The notes: a model not told the origin generated them from the sequence alone. 64,000 bases of DNA from Methanoculleus taiwanensis (GCF_004102725.1 NZ_LHQS01000003.1:62001-126000), one strand, 5' to 3'. Positions 32,958 through 42,978 are shown, counted from the first letter of the stretch. Made by a program: numbers and translations.

Positions 32958-34556
32958 TCAAACAGCTCCGAATGTAGGTATGTTGAAGAATATCCCCACC
33001 AGGATTGGGGCGATCACAAAGATAATACCGGTGATGGTGCAGAGCAGGCTCCCGAAAAAGTAGTACATGTACCGGTCTCCGCCGGCGACGATCTTGCCGG
33101 CGAGGGTGTTGCTGATCGTCAGGAGCACGCAGATCGTCACCACGTACGTCGACATCTCGGCCTCGGGGAAGTCGGTGAAGAAGTTCATCGCCCCCGCCAT
33201 GCTGCCGCTGATCGAGGAGGAACTCCCCGAGAGGGCGCTTGTCGCCTCATTGAACGTCTCGAGCACCGCCGTCACGGCTTTCGACATGGTGAGGAGGATC
33301 TCAAAAAGGAAGACGAAAATACCGACCATCGCCCCGTGCATGGGGATGAGCAGCACCACGAACCCCTTCACGAGCATATCGCGCTTGCGCCGCAGGAGAA
33401 CCTGCTCAAGCATCGACGAGCCGACGATCTTGCCGATCCTGTCGGCGGATCCGCCGAGAGAGACTGCATCGCGGAAGATGTTCATGTACTTGTAGATGAG
33501 ATTGCTCCCGGTCTCGCCGATGAACCGCTTCCAGCTCCCCCCCTCGTCGATGCCGAGGTTGAGCTTCGAGGTGACGGAGTTGATGAACGGTTCGAGGTTC
33601 GTTAAGGATTTCTTGTCGATCTCCTGCAGGGCGTCCGCGGTCGTGATCCCTTTCCCGCCCATGACCGACCCGAGGCTCCGGATAAACGTGGAGAAATCCT
33701 CGTCGCGGTTAACGACATTGTCGTCGTCGATGTACCCGATGATCCCGAGCGGCATGATGAGCAGCCCTACGAGCAAGAAGATGACGCCTGCGTTCACGCC
33801 GATGATGATCAGGATCAGGCATATCGCCGCCACCACGGGAAGAACCATCCGCTCCATGCGTCGTATCGTCGCCTGCTCCCGCGAGCAGACATCGGCGAGA
33901 CCGTGGGTCTTCTGATCGTCGGGAACCGCCTTGTACATGATCGCGAGCCCGAACCCGGATATGGCGACGATGATCATATACGAGGTGTTGAGCGCCGACT
34001 CGATCCCGTCGGGAGCGTAGATCGCGACCGAGATCATGATGATGATCGCAACGAGCGTGCCGGAGAGGAGCATCGCAAGGTAGGCATCTCCCCATTTCTT
34101 TAACATCTCGACACCCTGCTCGAAGGTGTTCCGGTAGATCTCCCGAACCGTCGAGAGTTCGGTCCCGATGAAGTCGTCGTCGGGAACACCCGAGTCGATG
34201 GAGTTTGCGTAGCGGTTGAGCATGCTCTGGAGCGTCTCGTTCCTGCACTTCTCGGCGATGACGCGGAGCCCGTCCGCATAACTGTACCCCCACCCCTTCA
34301 CGAGGCGCTCGACCTTCGCGATGTACCGGGTCGGGACGTACTCGAACCGTTCTGCCGTATAGCCGAAGATCTCGGGACGGGTGACCGACGCCGTGGTGAT
34401 CGCCGCCATGTAGGTGTACATGAAGAGGAGGTCCTGCCCCATCTTCTTGTTCTCAAGAAGCCTCTCCTGCAGGCTCCCGAGGGATTTGAGCTGATCCTCA
34501 AACGGCAGCTGGCCTTTGTTCGCCTCACGGAGCCGGTCGGTGACGTCCTCGAACAT
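32958..34556 (-). CDS. flaJ: Archaellum assembly protein FlaJ/ArlJ (membrane platform)
   Basis: 532 residues with about nine membrane helices and two large cytoplasmic loops typical of the type II secretion F superfamily in archaella. Recognisable parts are AYLAMLLSGTLVAIIIMISVA, FGLAIMYKAVP, VVAAICLILIIIGVNAGVIF, GGSADRIGKIVGSSMLEQ and RKRDMLVKGFVVLLIPMHG. FlaJ is the membrane core on which FlaI acts to insert archaellins and turn the filament. One base separates its start from the end of flaI. Confidence 0.96.
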   Translation of the reverse strand: MFEDVTDRLREANKGQLPFEDQLKSLGSLQERLLENKKMGQDLLFMYTYMAAITTASVTRPEIFGYTAERFEYVPTRYIAKVERLVKGWGYSYADGLRVIAEKCRNETLQSMLNRYANSIDSGVPDDDFIGTELSTVREIYRNTFEQGVEMLKKWGDAYLAMLLSGTLVAIIIMISVAIYAPDGIESALNTSYMIIVAISGFGLAIMYKAVPDDQKTHGLADVCSREQATIRRMERMVLPVVAAICLILIIIGVNAGVIFLLVGLLIMPLGIIGYIDDDNVVNRDEDFSTFIRSLGSVMGGKGITTADALQEIDKKSLTNLEPFINSVTSKLNLGIDEGGSWKRFIGETGSNLIYKYMNIFRDAVSLGGSADRIGKIVGSSMLEQVLLRRKRDMLVKGFVVLLIPMHGAMVGIFVFLFEILLTMSKAVTAVLETFNEATSALSGSSSSISGSMAGAMNFFTDFPEAEMSTYVVTICVLLTISNTLAGKIVAGGDRYMYYFFGSLLCTITGIIFVIAPILVGIFFNIPTFGAV

Positions 34557-34557
34557 C

Positions 34558-36417
34558 TCATACCTCGATGGTGAGCAGTCCCTGCTTCTTGATCTTCGTG
34601 GTCATATGGAAGAGATCCCAGAACTGGGTGTACCCCGCCTTATGCAGCCGTTCGAGGATCTTCGCCCGTTTTTCGACCTCGTTGTACATCTCGGCGCGTT
34701 TATTCTCCGGGATGCCGAGCATAGAGGCGATCTTGTTCTCGAGGAGGTAGCTGCTTCCCTTGCCCGTGAACGTGAACGAGTCGGTGACCGGATCCCAGAC
34801 GAACGCCGCAAGGAACGAGAAACCCTGGGTCTCGGGATCGAACCCCACGAGCTCGTTGATGCTCAGCATCCGCCGCACCGTCCCTCCCCCGGGGAGTTTC
34901 ACCGCGCTCTGGATGATCACGAGGTTTAAATTATCCACATAGGTCTTTGGAATAAGGATCGGGTCTCCGCAGAGACGCTGGATCAGTTTCTCGACCGACG
35001 CCGCGTGGAAGGTGCTCATCACCGGGTGGCCGGTCTGCATGGCCGAGAAGGCGACGCTCCCCTCGATACCACGGATCTCACCGACGAGGATCTGGTTCGG
35101 ACGCTGACGGAGGGCGGCTTTTAAGAGATCGAACATCGTGACATCTGACCCCTCGCCTTCCCCCTTCCCTTTTCCTTTCGCGACCTCGCGGCTCCAGTTC
35201 TTGTGCGGCACCGTGAGCTCGGGGGTATCCTCGATCGTGACGATCTTATTCTCCGGCGAGAGGAACGTCGTCAGCGCGTTGAGCGACGTCGTCTTGCCGC
35301 TCGCGGTCTCCCCGCTCACGAACATCGACATGCCGTACTCGAGGCAGATCCAGAGGTAGCCGGCCATCATGTAGTCGCAGGCGCCGCTCTCGATCACCTG
35401 CAGGATGCTTAACGGCACCTCGTTGACCTTACGGATCGTGAAGTTGCTGCCGTGCTTGCTGATCTCGGTGCCGTAGACGATGTTGATACGCGACCCGTCC
35501 GGGAGCGTCGCATCGACGATCGGATTTCGGTAGGTGAGCGGCTTTTTAATCCGTTCTGCGAGCTTGATGACGAATTTGTCGAGTTCTCCCGAATCCTGGA
35601 AGCCGACGACCGACTTTAAGCCCTTGAAGATCTTATGCTCGATGAAGATTGGCCCGACGCCGTCGCAGGTGATATCCTCGATGTACTCGTCGCTGAGGAA
35701 GGGTTTGAGCGTCCCGAGTTCGATCTTGTCCCGCACCATGAGGTACTCGAGCGCCTTGTACTCCTGCTGCGTAAGGATGATCCGCCCGTCCGCCATCTGG
35801 GGTACCGCGGCCTGGTGCTTCTGGATCTTCCCCTTCGCACCGATATCGGAGTTGAGAAACTGCTTGATCCTGGCTTTCAGGTCTTTCGGCGTCCCTCCGG
35901 CAAGCCGTGACTCGTCGATCGCCTCGCCGGGCTGCTTGACGTAGATGACCTGGCTGATGAACTTCTTTAAGACCTCCGCCCGCGCCTTCTCGGTCACCGG
36001 TTCCTCCTCCATGGCGTCGATCATGTCGATCAACTTCTGCTCCACGTGGGGGAGGAAGTCCTTGACACTGTGGAGAAACGACGGCTCTATCGGAATGTAC
36101 CAGTTCCGGACGTCGTTCGGGTCGGGGAAGATGTGGACGAAGGTCGTATCGTTGACCGGATAGATGATATTCGGGTTTTCCATCGACTTTAGGTCTCGCT
36201 TCAGCTCCGAGAGGAAGAGCGGGATCCCGACGGTGTTGACGGGGAGGATATGGAGGTACTCGAGGAGGTGCGGGCTGTCCTTGACGTACTCGCGGGCATT
36301 GGCCGGCAGCATCCGGTAGAGGGCGCAGGACTCGACGTTGTTGTAGCAGTCGTTTCCTTCGTCGATGAACTCCGGTTCGAAGGGGAGGGCAACCGATGCC
36401 GTGAGCGATGCCGTCAT
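34558..36417 (-). CDS. flaI: Archaellum motor ATPase FlaI/ArlI
   Basis: 619 residues. Type II/IV secretion ATPase: N-domain of about 200 residues, then IEDITCDGVGPIFIEH (N-terminal signature), Walker A SGETASGKTTSLNAL, Asp box TIEDTPELTVP, Walker B QILVGEIRGIEGSVAFSAMQTGHPVMSTFHA with the His box. The C-terminal 130 residues (AGYTQFWDLFHM) are typical of archaellar rather than pilin ATPases. It drives filament assembly and rotation. It follows flaH by four bases. Confidence 0.97.
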   Translation of the reverse strand: MTASLTASVALPFEPEFIDEGNDCYNNVESCALYRMLPANAREYVKDSPHLLEYLHILPVNTVGIPLFLSELKRDLKSMENPNIIYPVNDTTFVHIFPDPNDVRNWYIPIEPSFLHSVKDFLPHVEQKLIDMIDAMEEEPVTEKARAEVLKKFISQVIYVKQPGEAIDESRLAGGTPKDLKARIKQFLNSDIGAKGKIQKHQAAVPQMADGRIILTQQEYKALEYLMVRDKIELGTLKPFLSDEYIEDITCDGVGPIFIEHKIFKGLKSVVGFQDSGELDKFVIKLAERIKKPLTYRNPIVDATLPDGSRINIVYGTEISKHGSNFTIRKVNEVPLSILQVIESGACDYMMAGYLWICLEYGMSMFVSGETASGKTTSLNALTTFLSPENKIVTIEDTPELTVPHKNWSREVAKGKGKGEGEGSDVTMFDLLKAALRQRPNQILVGEIRGIEGSVAFSAMQTGHPVMSTFHAASVEKLIQRLCGDPILIPKTYVDNLNLVIIQSAVKLPGGGTVRRMLSINELVGFDPETQGFSFLAAFVWDPVTDSFTFTGKGSSYLLENKIASMLGIPENKRAEMYNEVEKRAKILERLHKAGYTQFWDLFHMTTKIKKQGLLTIEV

Positions 36418-36421
36418 GGAT

Positions 36422-37177
36422 CTACACCTTTGCGACGGAGACCGGGATGATCTTGATCCCGTATCCGGGGTGGACTTCGAAGCTGACGATGTTTCCGGTC
36501 GTCTTACGCGCTCCCCTGACTTTCACGACCTCGAGCATCATCACGTACTTGCCGCCGACGAGCGCCTTCTTCATGAAGAGGTGGGCGTCGCAGATCGACC
36601 GTATCCGGACGAGTGCGTCCTCGACGAAGGCGTAGGTATGCAGCGTGATCAGGATCGTCTTGCCGTGGTCGACGAGGTGCTTGCAGTTCGTGAAGAAGGT
36701 GAGCACCGTATCCTGCTGCGCGTACTCGGTGAAGAGCGTCAAGGAGTCGATGATGATCACTTCAGCGCGGCTCCGCTCGATGAACCCGATCATCCGCTCG
36801 AGGGTGCCCTGCATCTTCTCCTTCGTCCACTCGAACCCGACGACGTGCATCGGAAAGACCCGGAGGTAGCCCCAGGCGAAGTACTCGGAGATGTCGAGGC
36901 TCATCGACTCCATCTGCGAGAGGAAACTCTTGCTCGTATTCTCGGTCGAGAAGAGGTCGACGTTGAACCCCTGCTTGAGCGCCCCCCAGACGATCTGCTG
37001 GGTGAGCACGCTCTTGCCCGTATCGTTCTCGCCCTCGATCAGCGAGAGCGACTGGAGCGGGAGACCGTCGGCGATCTTCTTGTCGAGTTCGGAGTTCCCG
37101 GTCGAGAGGATGGTCTGCCCATGCATCTCGCCGTATCCATCGTCGCTGTCGTAACTGCTTGCGGGCATGTCGTTCAC
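36422..37177 (-). CDS. flaH: Archaellum regulatory ATPase FlaH/ArlH
   Basis: 251 residues, RecA/KaiC-like. Walker A is GENDTGKSVLTQQIVW near residue 45, Walker B is EVIIIDSLTLF near residue 130. No second, catalytic Glu is apparent, in line with FlaH binding ATP but hydrolysing it poorly. FlaH forms a ring under FlaI and couples ATP state to the motor. It is translationally adjacent (no gap) to the FlaF-like gene before it. Confidence 0.96.
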   Translation of the reverse strand: MNDMPASSYDSDDGYGEMHGQTILSTGNSELDKKIADGLPLQSLSLIEGENDTGKSVLTQQIVWGALKQGFNVDLFSTENTSKSFLSQMESMSLDISEYFAWGYLRVFPMHVVGFEWTKEKMQGTLERMIGFIERSRAEVIIIDSLTLFTEYAQQDTVLTFFTNCKHLVDHGKTILITLHTYAFVEDALVRIRSICDAHLFMKKALVGGKYVMMLEVVKVRGARKTTGNIVSFEVHPGYGIKIIPVSVAKV

Positions 37178-37648
37178 CTAGATATATGCGGAGTCATAGA
37201 CGCCGTTCCCGGTCGTGACCTGCACCCAGGTCGGGTCGTCGCCGCTGTAGGGCACGGAGAGGTTCAGGACCTCCCCGGGATCAAGCTGGTTCGGGTGGAT
37301 CTGATCGGGGCTGATGGCAACGACGGTCCAGTTCGTCCCGTAGGGGTTGTAGATCGGAGAGCCGCTGGTGACGAGGTAGACGTCCATATGGGCAAAACTC
37401 ACGATCGGCTCGTTCCCGCTGTTCTCGACCTCGACATAGAGCACCTTTCCTGCTGCATCGAGGGACGTGGCAGCGACATCGATATTCGTCCGCATCCGCA
37501 TCTCCTGCTGGATGGCAAGGTCGCCCTGCGCCATGACGACGAGCTCCGCCGTGCCGAGGGTGCCCCCGACGAGGATATACGCCGTGATGACCAGCAGGAG
37601 AATGCCGATCCCCGAAGCGACGAGCGATCCGACGCTCATGTCAATCAC
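37178..37648 (-). CDS. flaF: Archaellum stator-like protein, FlaF family (ArlF/G-type)
   Basis: 156 residues. A single N-terminal helix (VASGIGILLLVITAYILVGG) precedes a beta-sandwich with KVLYVEVENSGNEPIVSFAHMDVYLV, the archaellin-like fold of stator proteins FlaF and FlaG. FlaF contacts the S-layer, FlaG forms filaments between membrane and S-layer. The assignment to FlaF is tentative and based on the order and on the helix pattern; FlaG is possible. It overlaps the upstream partner by eight bases. Confidence 0.8.
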   Translation of the reverse strand: MIDMSVGSLVASGIGILLLVITAYILVGGTLGTAELVVMAQGDLAIQQEMRMRTNIDVAATSLDAAGKVLYVEVENSGNEPIVSFAHMDVYLVTSGSPIYNPYGTNWTVVAISPDQIHPNQLDPGEVLNLSVPYSGDDPTWVQVTTGNGVYDSAYI

Positions 37649-38144
37649 TTACCGTAAACTCGGTCGACCGCGAAAGACCCGTCATCAGGACGAACTGGAA
37701 GTAGGCAACACTGCCGGAGGCGTCCGGAAGATCGGTCGTCTGCCCCGTGATGTGGAGGGTCTCGCCGGCATCCCAGTAGCCGTTCGCACTGCTCTCCGCG
37801 ATCGCGTACGTCCACTCCCCATCCGCCACCACACCGGCCGTATACGACAGCCGATCGAAATCACCGACCGCCCCGAGGAAGACGTCGCTATCCTCGAGGT
37901 CGGTCTCCGCGATCCGCTGCGTTCCGACGTTCTTGATCCAGATCTCGGCCTTCTCCGACGCAGCACTCGCGTAGGTCGTCACGATCTTCACGTCGACCCG
38001 CAGCCGCTCGTCCGCCTGGTGCGTCGAGGAGGCGATGGTGTCCGAGAGCGTGTAGATGACCGGGAAGATAGCGTTAATGAGTACGCCGGCCGAAATGATC
38101 GCGGCCATCAGGAACATTGCGGTGGTGAAGGTTTCGCTCGACAT
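37641..38144 (-). CDS. flaG: Archaellum stator-like protein, FlaG family (ArlG/F-type)
   Basis: 167 residues. The N-terminus MSSETFTTAMFLMAAIISAGVLI followed by IYTLSDTIASSTHQADERLR matches the euryarchaeal FlaG helix and its 'd...d.s..aderlrtd' neck; a beta domain with AEIWIKNVGTQRIAETDLEDSDVFL follows. FlaG and FlaF together form the static part of the archaellum motor outside the membrane. The order FlaG then FlaF is inferred. It overlaps the flaF-like gene by eight bases. Confidence 0.8.
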   Translation of the reverse strand: MSSETFTTAMFLMAAIISAGVLINAIFPVIYTLSDTIASSTHQADERLRVDVKIVTTYASAASEKAEIWIKNVGTQRIAETDLEDSDVFLGAVGDFDRLSYTAGVVADGEWTYAIAESSANGYWDAGETLHITGQTTDLPDASGSVAYFQFVLMTGLSRSTEFTVSD

Positions 38145-38147
38145 CCA

Positions 38148-38951
38148 TCATATCCTGTCCAGCATCTCGAGCCATTCGTCACCAGTATACTTGTCTTTCG
38201 GCGTAACTTTTCCGTCCCGGCCCTTTTCGCCGGACTGCATCCGCTGGACCATCAATACCTCGATCATATCGCGGTCGAGCGAGGAGTCGCCGGGGTCGAG
38301 GATCCGGTTCAGGACGTAGAGCTCGGAGACGAACTCGTTCGGCCCGATCTCCTGGAGGTCACCGCGGGTGGGGGGTATCATCCGGATGATCTCTTTGATC
38401 TGATCGGCGGAGCCTTCCGCGATGTAGCCCATCGTCAGGTAGGCGTCGATCATCATCTCGAACCGCTCGTGCCCGAACTTCTTGCAGCTCTTGTGCGTCC
38501 AGTCGAAGAGCTGATGCACCTTCTGGAGTTTCAGCTTCTCGGGGGGCTTTGGCGCGCTCTCGGCGGGCGGGGCGAACTGCCCTGCGGGAAGGCCGAACGC
38601 TTCGGGGGGCGAAAGCACGGGCTCTTTCTGCATGCCGGCAAATCCGTTCGCGAGATCGAACCCGAGCGGCTCGTCCGCATCGTGCTCCTCGATCTCGTGC
38701 TCCTTCCACGCCTCCGGTTCGTCCTCTCTTCCGCCCTCCGGCAGCATCGGAGCGGATGGTATTCTGCTGAAAGCAGTATTTGAGAAGGGATTGTCGAGTT
38801 CGTTCATCCGTTCGCGGATATCGATGAGCAGGCGCTTTAAGGATGTCTTCATGAAGTCGAGCTCTTTCTCGAGGTTATCGAGCCGGACCTCAGGGTCCTC
38901 AGTCGACGCTCCGCTGAGGATCTTATCGATCTGTGCCTGGTCTACCCCCAT
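38148..38951 (-). CDS. flaD: Archaellum switch protein FlaD/E (ArlD/E)
   Basis: 267 residues. An N-terminal coiled coil (RLDNLEKELDFMKTSLKRLLIDIRERMNEL), an acidic/proline-rich linker (residues 70-140), and a C-terminal FlaD/E domain (LFDWTHKSCKKFGHERFEMMIDAYLTMGYIAEG, then LQEIGPNEFVSELYVLNRILDPGD). In euryarchaea FlaC/D/E build the cytosolic ring that receives CheF-CheY signals. The gene is the first of the archaellum operon here; no separate flaC is seen. Confidence 0.92.
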   Translation of the reverse strand: MGVDQAQIDKILSGASTEDPEVRLDNLEKELDFMKTSLKRLLIDIRERMNELDNPFSNTAFSRIPSAPMLPEGGREDEPEAWKEHEIEEHDADEPLGFDLANGFAGMQKEPVLSPPEAFGLPAGQFAPPAESAPKPPEKLKLQKVHQLFDWTHKSCKKFGHERFEMMIDAYLTMGYIAEGSADQIKEIIRMIPPTRGDLQEIGPNEFVSELYVLNRILDPGDSSLDRDMIEVLMVQRMQSGEKGRDGKVTPKDKYTGDEWLEMLDRI

Positions 38952-39613
38952 GGTGAATGATTATATCAACGACATGGTTAATAAGGCTTTGCACTGCAGT
39001 TACGTGACGGGAGAGGGTTTTTGGGTAAAATGTGGGATCTAGAGAGGCAATTCGGGATACCTTGCTGTACGGTGAAAGGGTGGGAAGCAGATGCTACCCG
39101 GTGCAGATGGGCTGATTGCATCAGGTAGAGAATCAACCTGACAGTTCCGACACTGATTCTCTGCCAGGCGGAAATATTGTAGCAGGGGGCAAGACATATC
39201 GATCTTCTTCAAGCACCCCCCGAGGGATTATCTGCCGGTATAGGAGGAACGAAATGGAACGCGCCATCCCATGTCCGCTGCCGGAGCGCTACCCCTGCTA
39301 TGAGCAAAGCACTTGGAATACGGCTCATCACATGAACGGGCTGCATGTGCGCTTGAAGGAGACCCAGCCGCGAACATCGCTGCCATCCACAAGGTCGCCA
39401 GAATAAACAGCATAGCCCCAGTCCGGATTGGTGAGGCATGGGAAAGAATAGCAGATCTCATAAGGCTGTGTGAAAAATAATGATCACTGTATATTCGAGT
39501 AGTTATACGCCACTTCCCTCTGCGGACCGTCACCGAGGTTCGGGAATTGATAACGAGACAAGCACAGCCGGCAATGCCTCCCGATTGCAATAGTCAGGTG
39601 TGAAAATAAGAGT
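38952..39613. other. 660-base gene-free region upstream of the archaellum operon
   Basis: No frame here has coding character. Near the archaellum end the minus strand reads CCTTATTAACC at about 38976-38986, a weak TATA candidate 30 bases before the flaD/E ATG. The remainder is of mixed composition, with no repeat, tRNA or transposon end recognised. Confidence 0.4.
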
Positions 39614-40669
39614 ATGAGCATACATTCAAACGGTGCAATGCTGGAACTGCTCCGGGAAGATCCTGCAATCTGGGATCTCTTCACCAGGAAAGAAGAGTAC
39701 GCTCCCGGCCTCCGCGATGAGTTCGATCGTTTCCCATACTACCTGAGCTCGCACAGGAATATTTTCAAGCCTTGCGTCTCGGAGTATCTTCACGACCGCG
39801 GCTACCGGGTCGAGTACCCGGACGGGCAGCCCTTTGCCATCTGCCTGACCCACGATATTGATTCAATCTATCGGCCTTCCCTCTTCAAAGGATACGACGC
39901 TCTGCAATCCTTAAAGGTGGGAAATCTCCGGAAAGGCATCGACAGCATTTCGCAGATCCGATCAAAGAAACTCCCCTGGTGCAATTTTCAAGAGATCATG
40001 GCACTCGAGGAGCAGTACGACGCAACGTCCAGTTTCTACTTTCTCGCCCTCGCTCCCGGGGATAAGGATTACCGCTACGACATCAGGGATCTTGAAACGG
40101 ATATCGGAACGATCGCCGATGCGGGCTGGGAGGTCGGCCTCCACGGCGGTCACCAGGCATACTGTGACCTGCAGCAGTTGCAAGCCGAGAAAAAGCGGCT
40201 GGAGAAAGTCCTCAACCGGCCCGTCATCGGCTACCGCAACCACTATCTCAGGTTCCGGGTTCCGGAGACCTGGAAGCACCTTGCCGAGGCAGGGTTCAGG
40301 TACGACACCACCTTGGGCTATCCCGACTGCGTCGGCTTTCGGAACGGGATGTGCCACCCCTTCAGGCCTTACGACCTCACCGCCGGACGTGAGATCGACA
40401 TCATGGAGATCCCCCTAACGATCATGGACACCACGCTCGACCGATACATGCGCCTTGATCCCGGGAGAGCGTGGGAGGTTACCCGCTGCCTTATCGACGC
40501 AACCGAGCGTTGCGGAGGCGTCGCCACCATCCTCTGGCATAACACCTTCATGGGAGGAGAGCGGTTGAAGTTGTATGAGAAGGCGCTGCGGTACTGTGGG
40601 GAGAAGGGCGCATGGATGACGAGTGGGGTAGAAATTCAGGCCTCAATAGGAGAGCGGCAACTACTCTGA
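39614..40669 (+). CDS. Polysaccharide deacetylase family protein
   Basis: 351 residues. The NodB-like metal site is seen in FAICLTHDIDSIYRP (the Asp-Asp motif), GWEVGLHGGHQAY (H-x-x-x-H-like) and VIGYRNHYLRFRVP, followed by FRYDTTLGYPDCVGFRNG and a late Asp/His region IATILWHNTF. An N-terminal extension of about 70 residues precedes the domain. It removes acetyl groups from, or otherwise hydrolyses, N-acetylated glycans or similar molecules, and is the first gene of the surface-glycan region. It converges on and overlaps the ATP-grasp gene by nine bases. Confidence 0.85.
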   Translation: MSIHSNGAMLELLREDPAIWDLFTRKEEYAPGLRDEFDRFPYYLSSHRNIFKPCVSEYLHDRGYRVEYPDGQPFAICLTHDIDSIYRPSLFKGYDALQSLKVGNLRKGIDSISQIRSKKLPWCNFQEIMALEEQYDATSSFYFLALAPGDKDYRYDIRDLETDIGTIADAGWEVGLHGGHQAYCDLQQLQAEKKRLEKVLNRPVIGYRNHYLRFRVPETWKHLAEAGFRYDTTLGYPDCVGFRNGMCHPFRPYDLTAGREIDIMEIPLTIMDTTLDRYMRLDPGRAWEVTRCLIDATERCGGVATILWHNTFMGGERLKLYEKALRYCGEKGAWMTSGVEIQASIGERQLL

Positions 40670-41893
40670 CTTCATTGCAGATCGGATAGTGCTGAGCAAG
40701 TAGGATTTCCCTAAGGAGGAGAGTACATAGAGTGCTACAGAGGGATCATCTTTAGAGAACTCAGCGAAGATTCTCTTTTTCCCTTTCAAATCCTTTAACC
40801 AAAGGGAGATACCCCTATGGTAATCGGGATACCCATTCTTGCGGTATAAATACATGCAATTACTGAAATCCTCCAGAACTTTAAGATACACCACTTCGCC
40901 ATCTTCGATGGGACTTTCGGTGTACTGTATCGCTTCAGCTCCCGTAAGATCAGCATAGGCAATCCATGGAAGGCTTACGCCGCATGCCGGCGTAATCCCG
41001 ATCCACGACCAACTCCTGGGATTTATTTCGATCAACCAGAACTTTCCCGTCGAAAGATCTTTTTTGAATTCGAATTCAGCAATCCCAGTGTAACCCAGAT
41101 CGCGCACCATTTCCTTGACACATACGATAATCTCATCGGGCACTCTCTCCCCCTGGCCTACCACACAATTCCCAATATCTGGAGGATACCCTCTCACCTT
41201 CCTTCCGGTAAAGAGACCAAGAACTTCGTGCTGCCTGTTGGCATAGATGCCCACGGTGTACATCCGATCTGCCATCCCAGGTATATATTCCTGAAAGAGG
41301 AAGTAGTCCAAATAACTGGCATGGCGAGTGATAAATTGATGAAATTCGGAGGTATCGTGGATCACGGTCATCCTGTGGGAATCTAGAAGTCGACAAATAT
41401 CCGGATGATCTGCACAGAGGTTTGATGAGCGGCGAGCAATGGGTTTCGCGATTAGAGGAAAAATATTCCCATCCGCATTGAGGACCTCTTCAAAGGAGTA
41501 GAGACGTGGCACCAGATAGCCCCGCTTCATAGCCCATCGATAGAAGCGATCCTTGCTAATGAGAAGGTCAACAACCGACCCATCCGCAACACAGGGGATG
41601 TACCATCGCTCTAACTCCGACTTATGCTTGGCGATGGCGGCAGCCCATTGGTCATTGGTGGGAAAAAGGACGGGCTTATGGTCGAAGTCACACCCCCTCT
41701 CGATCAAAAAATGTATGAATGCCTCTTCATCACAAAGTGGATCAGGGCATGGCCAGTACTGCGCGTACCTTGAGGCGGTGCCTACGCTCCGGAACGTATC
41801 AAGGGCATAAACAGGAACATCATGCCGGCCAAGTTCCTGAATGATGCTCAGACCATTATAATGGCAATTGAAAATAAGAGCGGGAGGCATCAT
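40661..41893 (-). CDS. ATP-grasp family carboxylate-amine ligase
   Basis: 410 residues. A Rossmann-like N-domain (PALIFNCHYNGLSIIQELGRHDVPVYALD) leads to the ATP-grasp fold with FPLIAKPIARR, DYFLFQEYIPGMADRMYTVG and the metal-binding WLIEINPRSWSWIGITPACG. ATP-grasp enzymes join a carboxylate to an amine through acyl-phosphate; in surface gene clusters they often attach amino acids to sugars or lipids. The last 60 residues are Lys/Tyr-rich. GC is intermediate between the core genome and the AT-rich block that follows. Confidence 0.85.
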   Translation of the reverse strand: MMPPALIFNCHYNGLSIIQELGRHDVPVYALDTFRSVGTASRYAQYWPCPDPLCDEEAFIHFLIERGCDFDHKPVLFPTNDQWAAAIAKHKSELERWYIPCVADGSVVDLLISKDRFYRWAMKRGYLVPRLYSFEEVLNADGNIFPLIAKPIARRSSNLCADHPDICRLLDSHRMTVIHDTSEFHQFITRHASYLDYFLFQEYIPGMADRMYTVGIYANRQHEVLGLFTGRKVRGYPPDIGNCVVGQGERVPDEIIVCVKEMVRDLGYTGIAEFEFKKDLSTGKFWLIEINPRSWSWIGITPACGVSLPWIAYADLTGAEAIQYTESPIEDGEVVYLKVLEDFSNCMYLYRKNGYPDYHRGISLWLKDLKGKKRIFAEFSKDDPSVALYVLSSLGKSYLLSTIRSAMKSE

Positions 41894-42129
41894 AGCGGAT
41901 TGAGAACTCCTAGAATACTTGCACAGGAAGCATTACTGATTTTTGTTTTCATCGTGTATTTTTGCTGTATTAGGCTCTGTAGAACTGCCCTTACACTGTG
42001 ATAGGGAATACTACCCCAAAACAATAGAGAGGAATGTGCAAAGCCCCTTAGGTGAGGTGAATTCTCCATCCCCTTCCAGATCGCATATCCTGTTTTGGAT
42101 GAGTAACTATAGCCTTCAAGTAAGGACAT
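41894..42129. other. Short gene-free spacer, possible IS debris
   Basis: 236 bases separate two minus-strand genes. The minus strand reads as a weak, stop-interrupted frame with no recognised product; no promoter was settled by eye. Confidence 0.25.
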
Positions 42130-42978
42130 CTACGAGGCTTTTTTAACTAACGTTATAAATACCGTGTTGACCCTTTCGGTTCTTAAGTTATCTCTTTCTT
42201 GCCTGGCCTTACTAATCTTTGCATAAGCCTGCTCTTTGACAAAAGAGAGAGAATAAAGCCTATTTAATCTAAAGAATGCTATTATTTTGCTAACAAAGAG
42301 ATTATACAGGGGCACAGATCTAAAGATTTGAATAAGATCCATATTCTGTTGTTCTGCAACATTTCTCCAATAATCTGGATTTCGGTAGTAGCAATATGCC
42401 TCCTTTACATATGATGATTTTATCTTTCTTATTTCACCTGGAACAATGAAATCTCTGATAATCACAATACCTCCAGGCTGCAAGTGAGAACAGAGCTTAG
42501 CCATAAAATGAGAAATCATTTCATCGTTATACAGGTACAAGACCCCACTGACTACCGTGACATCGACCATTTCTGGGGGGGTGAAAGACTCAAAACTTGC
42601 GTTGGAAACATTAATCTCGGGAATATCTTTGCACCTATCTTTAAGCTTTGTGTACAGTCGAGGCGCTGGCTCAATAGCATAAACAGATTTCAAGTGCCGT
42701 GCAAGAACTACACTAAACCTACCCAGCCCCGCACCAACATCTAATCCAATATGTGTATCATTTTTACGATTATATTGACAATATTCGACTAAAATATCAG
42801 ATAATAATCTAGATTCAATAAAATTTTCAAAGGAGGCAATATATTTATTTTTTAGGGACGTTGAACTTTCTAAAGAGCATAACCCTTTGGCGTCCCAATA
42901 ATTTACAATGCTTTTTAATAACTCTTGACTACCGCTCTTTTGGGCGTCAGAGATTTGTGTATCGCTAATTTTAGTCAT
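42130..42978 (-). CDS. Class I SAM-dependent methyltransferase
   Basis: 282 residues. Motif I is IGLDVGAGLGRFSVVLA with the acidic post-I residue in YAIEPAPRLY; the motif IV region is VDVTVVSGVLYLYND and post-motif HLQPGGIVIIRDF. The last 80 residues are helical and Arg/Tyr-rich. The gene and its neighbours up to 45083 are very AT-rich; its bases 42781-42840 hold only 14 G or C among 60. The methyl acceptor is probably a sugar or lipid-linked glycan, inferred from context. Confidence 0.85.
   Translation of the reverse strand: MTKISDTQISDAQKSGSQELLKSIVNYWDAKGLCSLESSTSLKNKYIASFENFIESRLLSDILVEYCQYNRKNDTHIGLDVGAGLGRFSVVLARHLKSVYAIEPAPRLYTKLKDRCKDIPEINVSNASFESFTPPEMVDVTVVSGVLYLYNDEMISHFMAKLCSHLQPGGIVIIRDFIVPGEIRKIKSSYVKEAYCYYRNPDYWRNVAEQQNMDLIQIFRSVPLYNLFVSKIIAFFRLNRLYSLSFVKEQAYAKISKARQERDNLRTERVNTVFITLVKKAS

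Noticed and set aside
39116-39439. Short overlapping frames on both strands upstream of the deacetylase
   Set aside because: No ribosome-binding site or similarity; composition unlike neighbouring genes.
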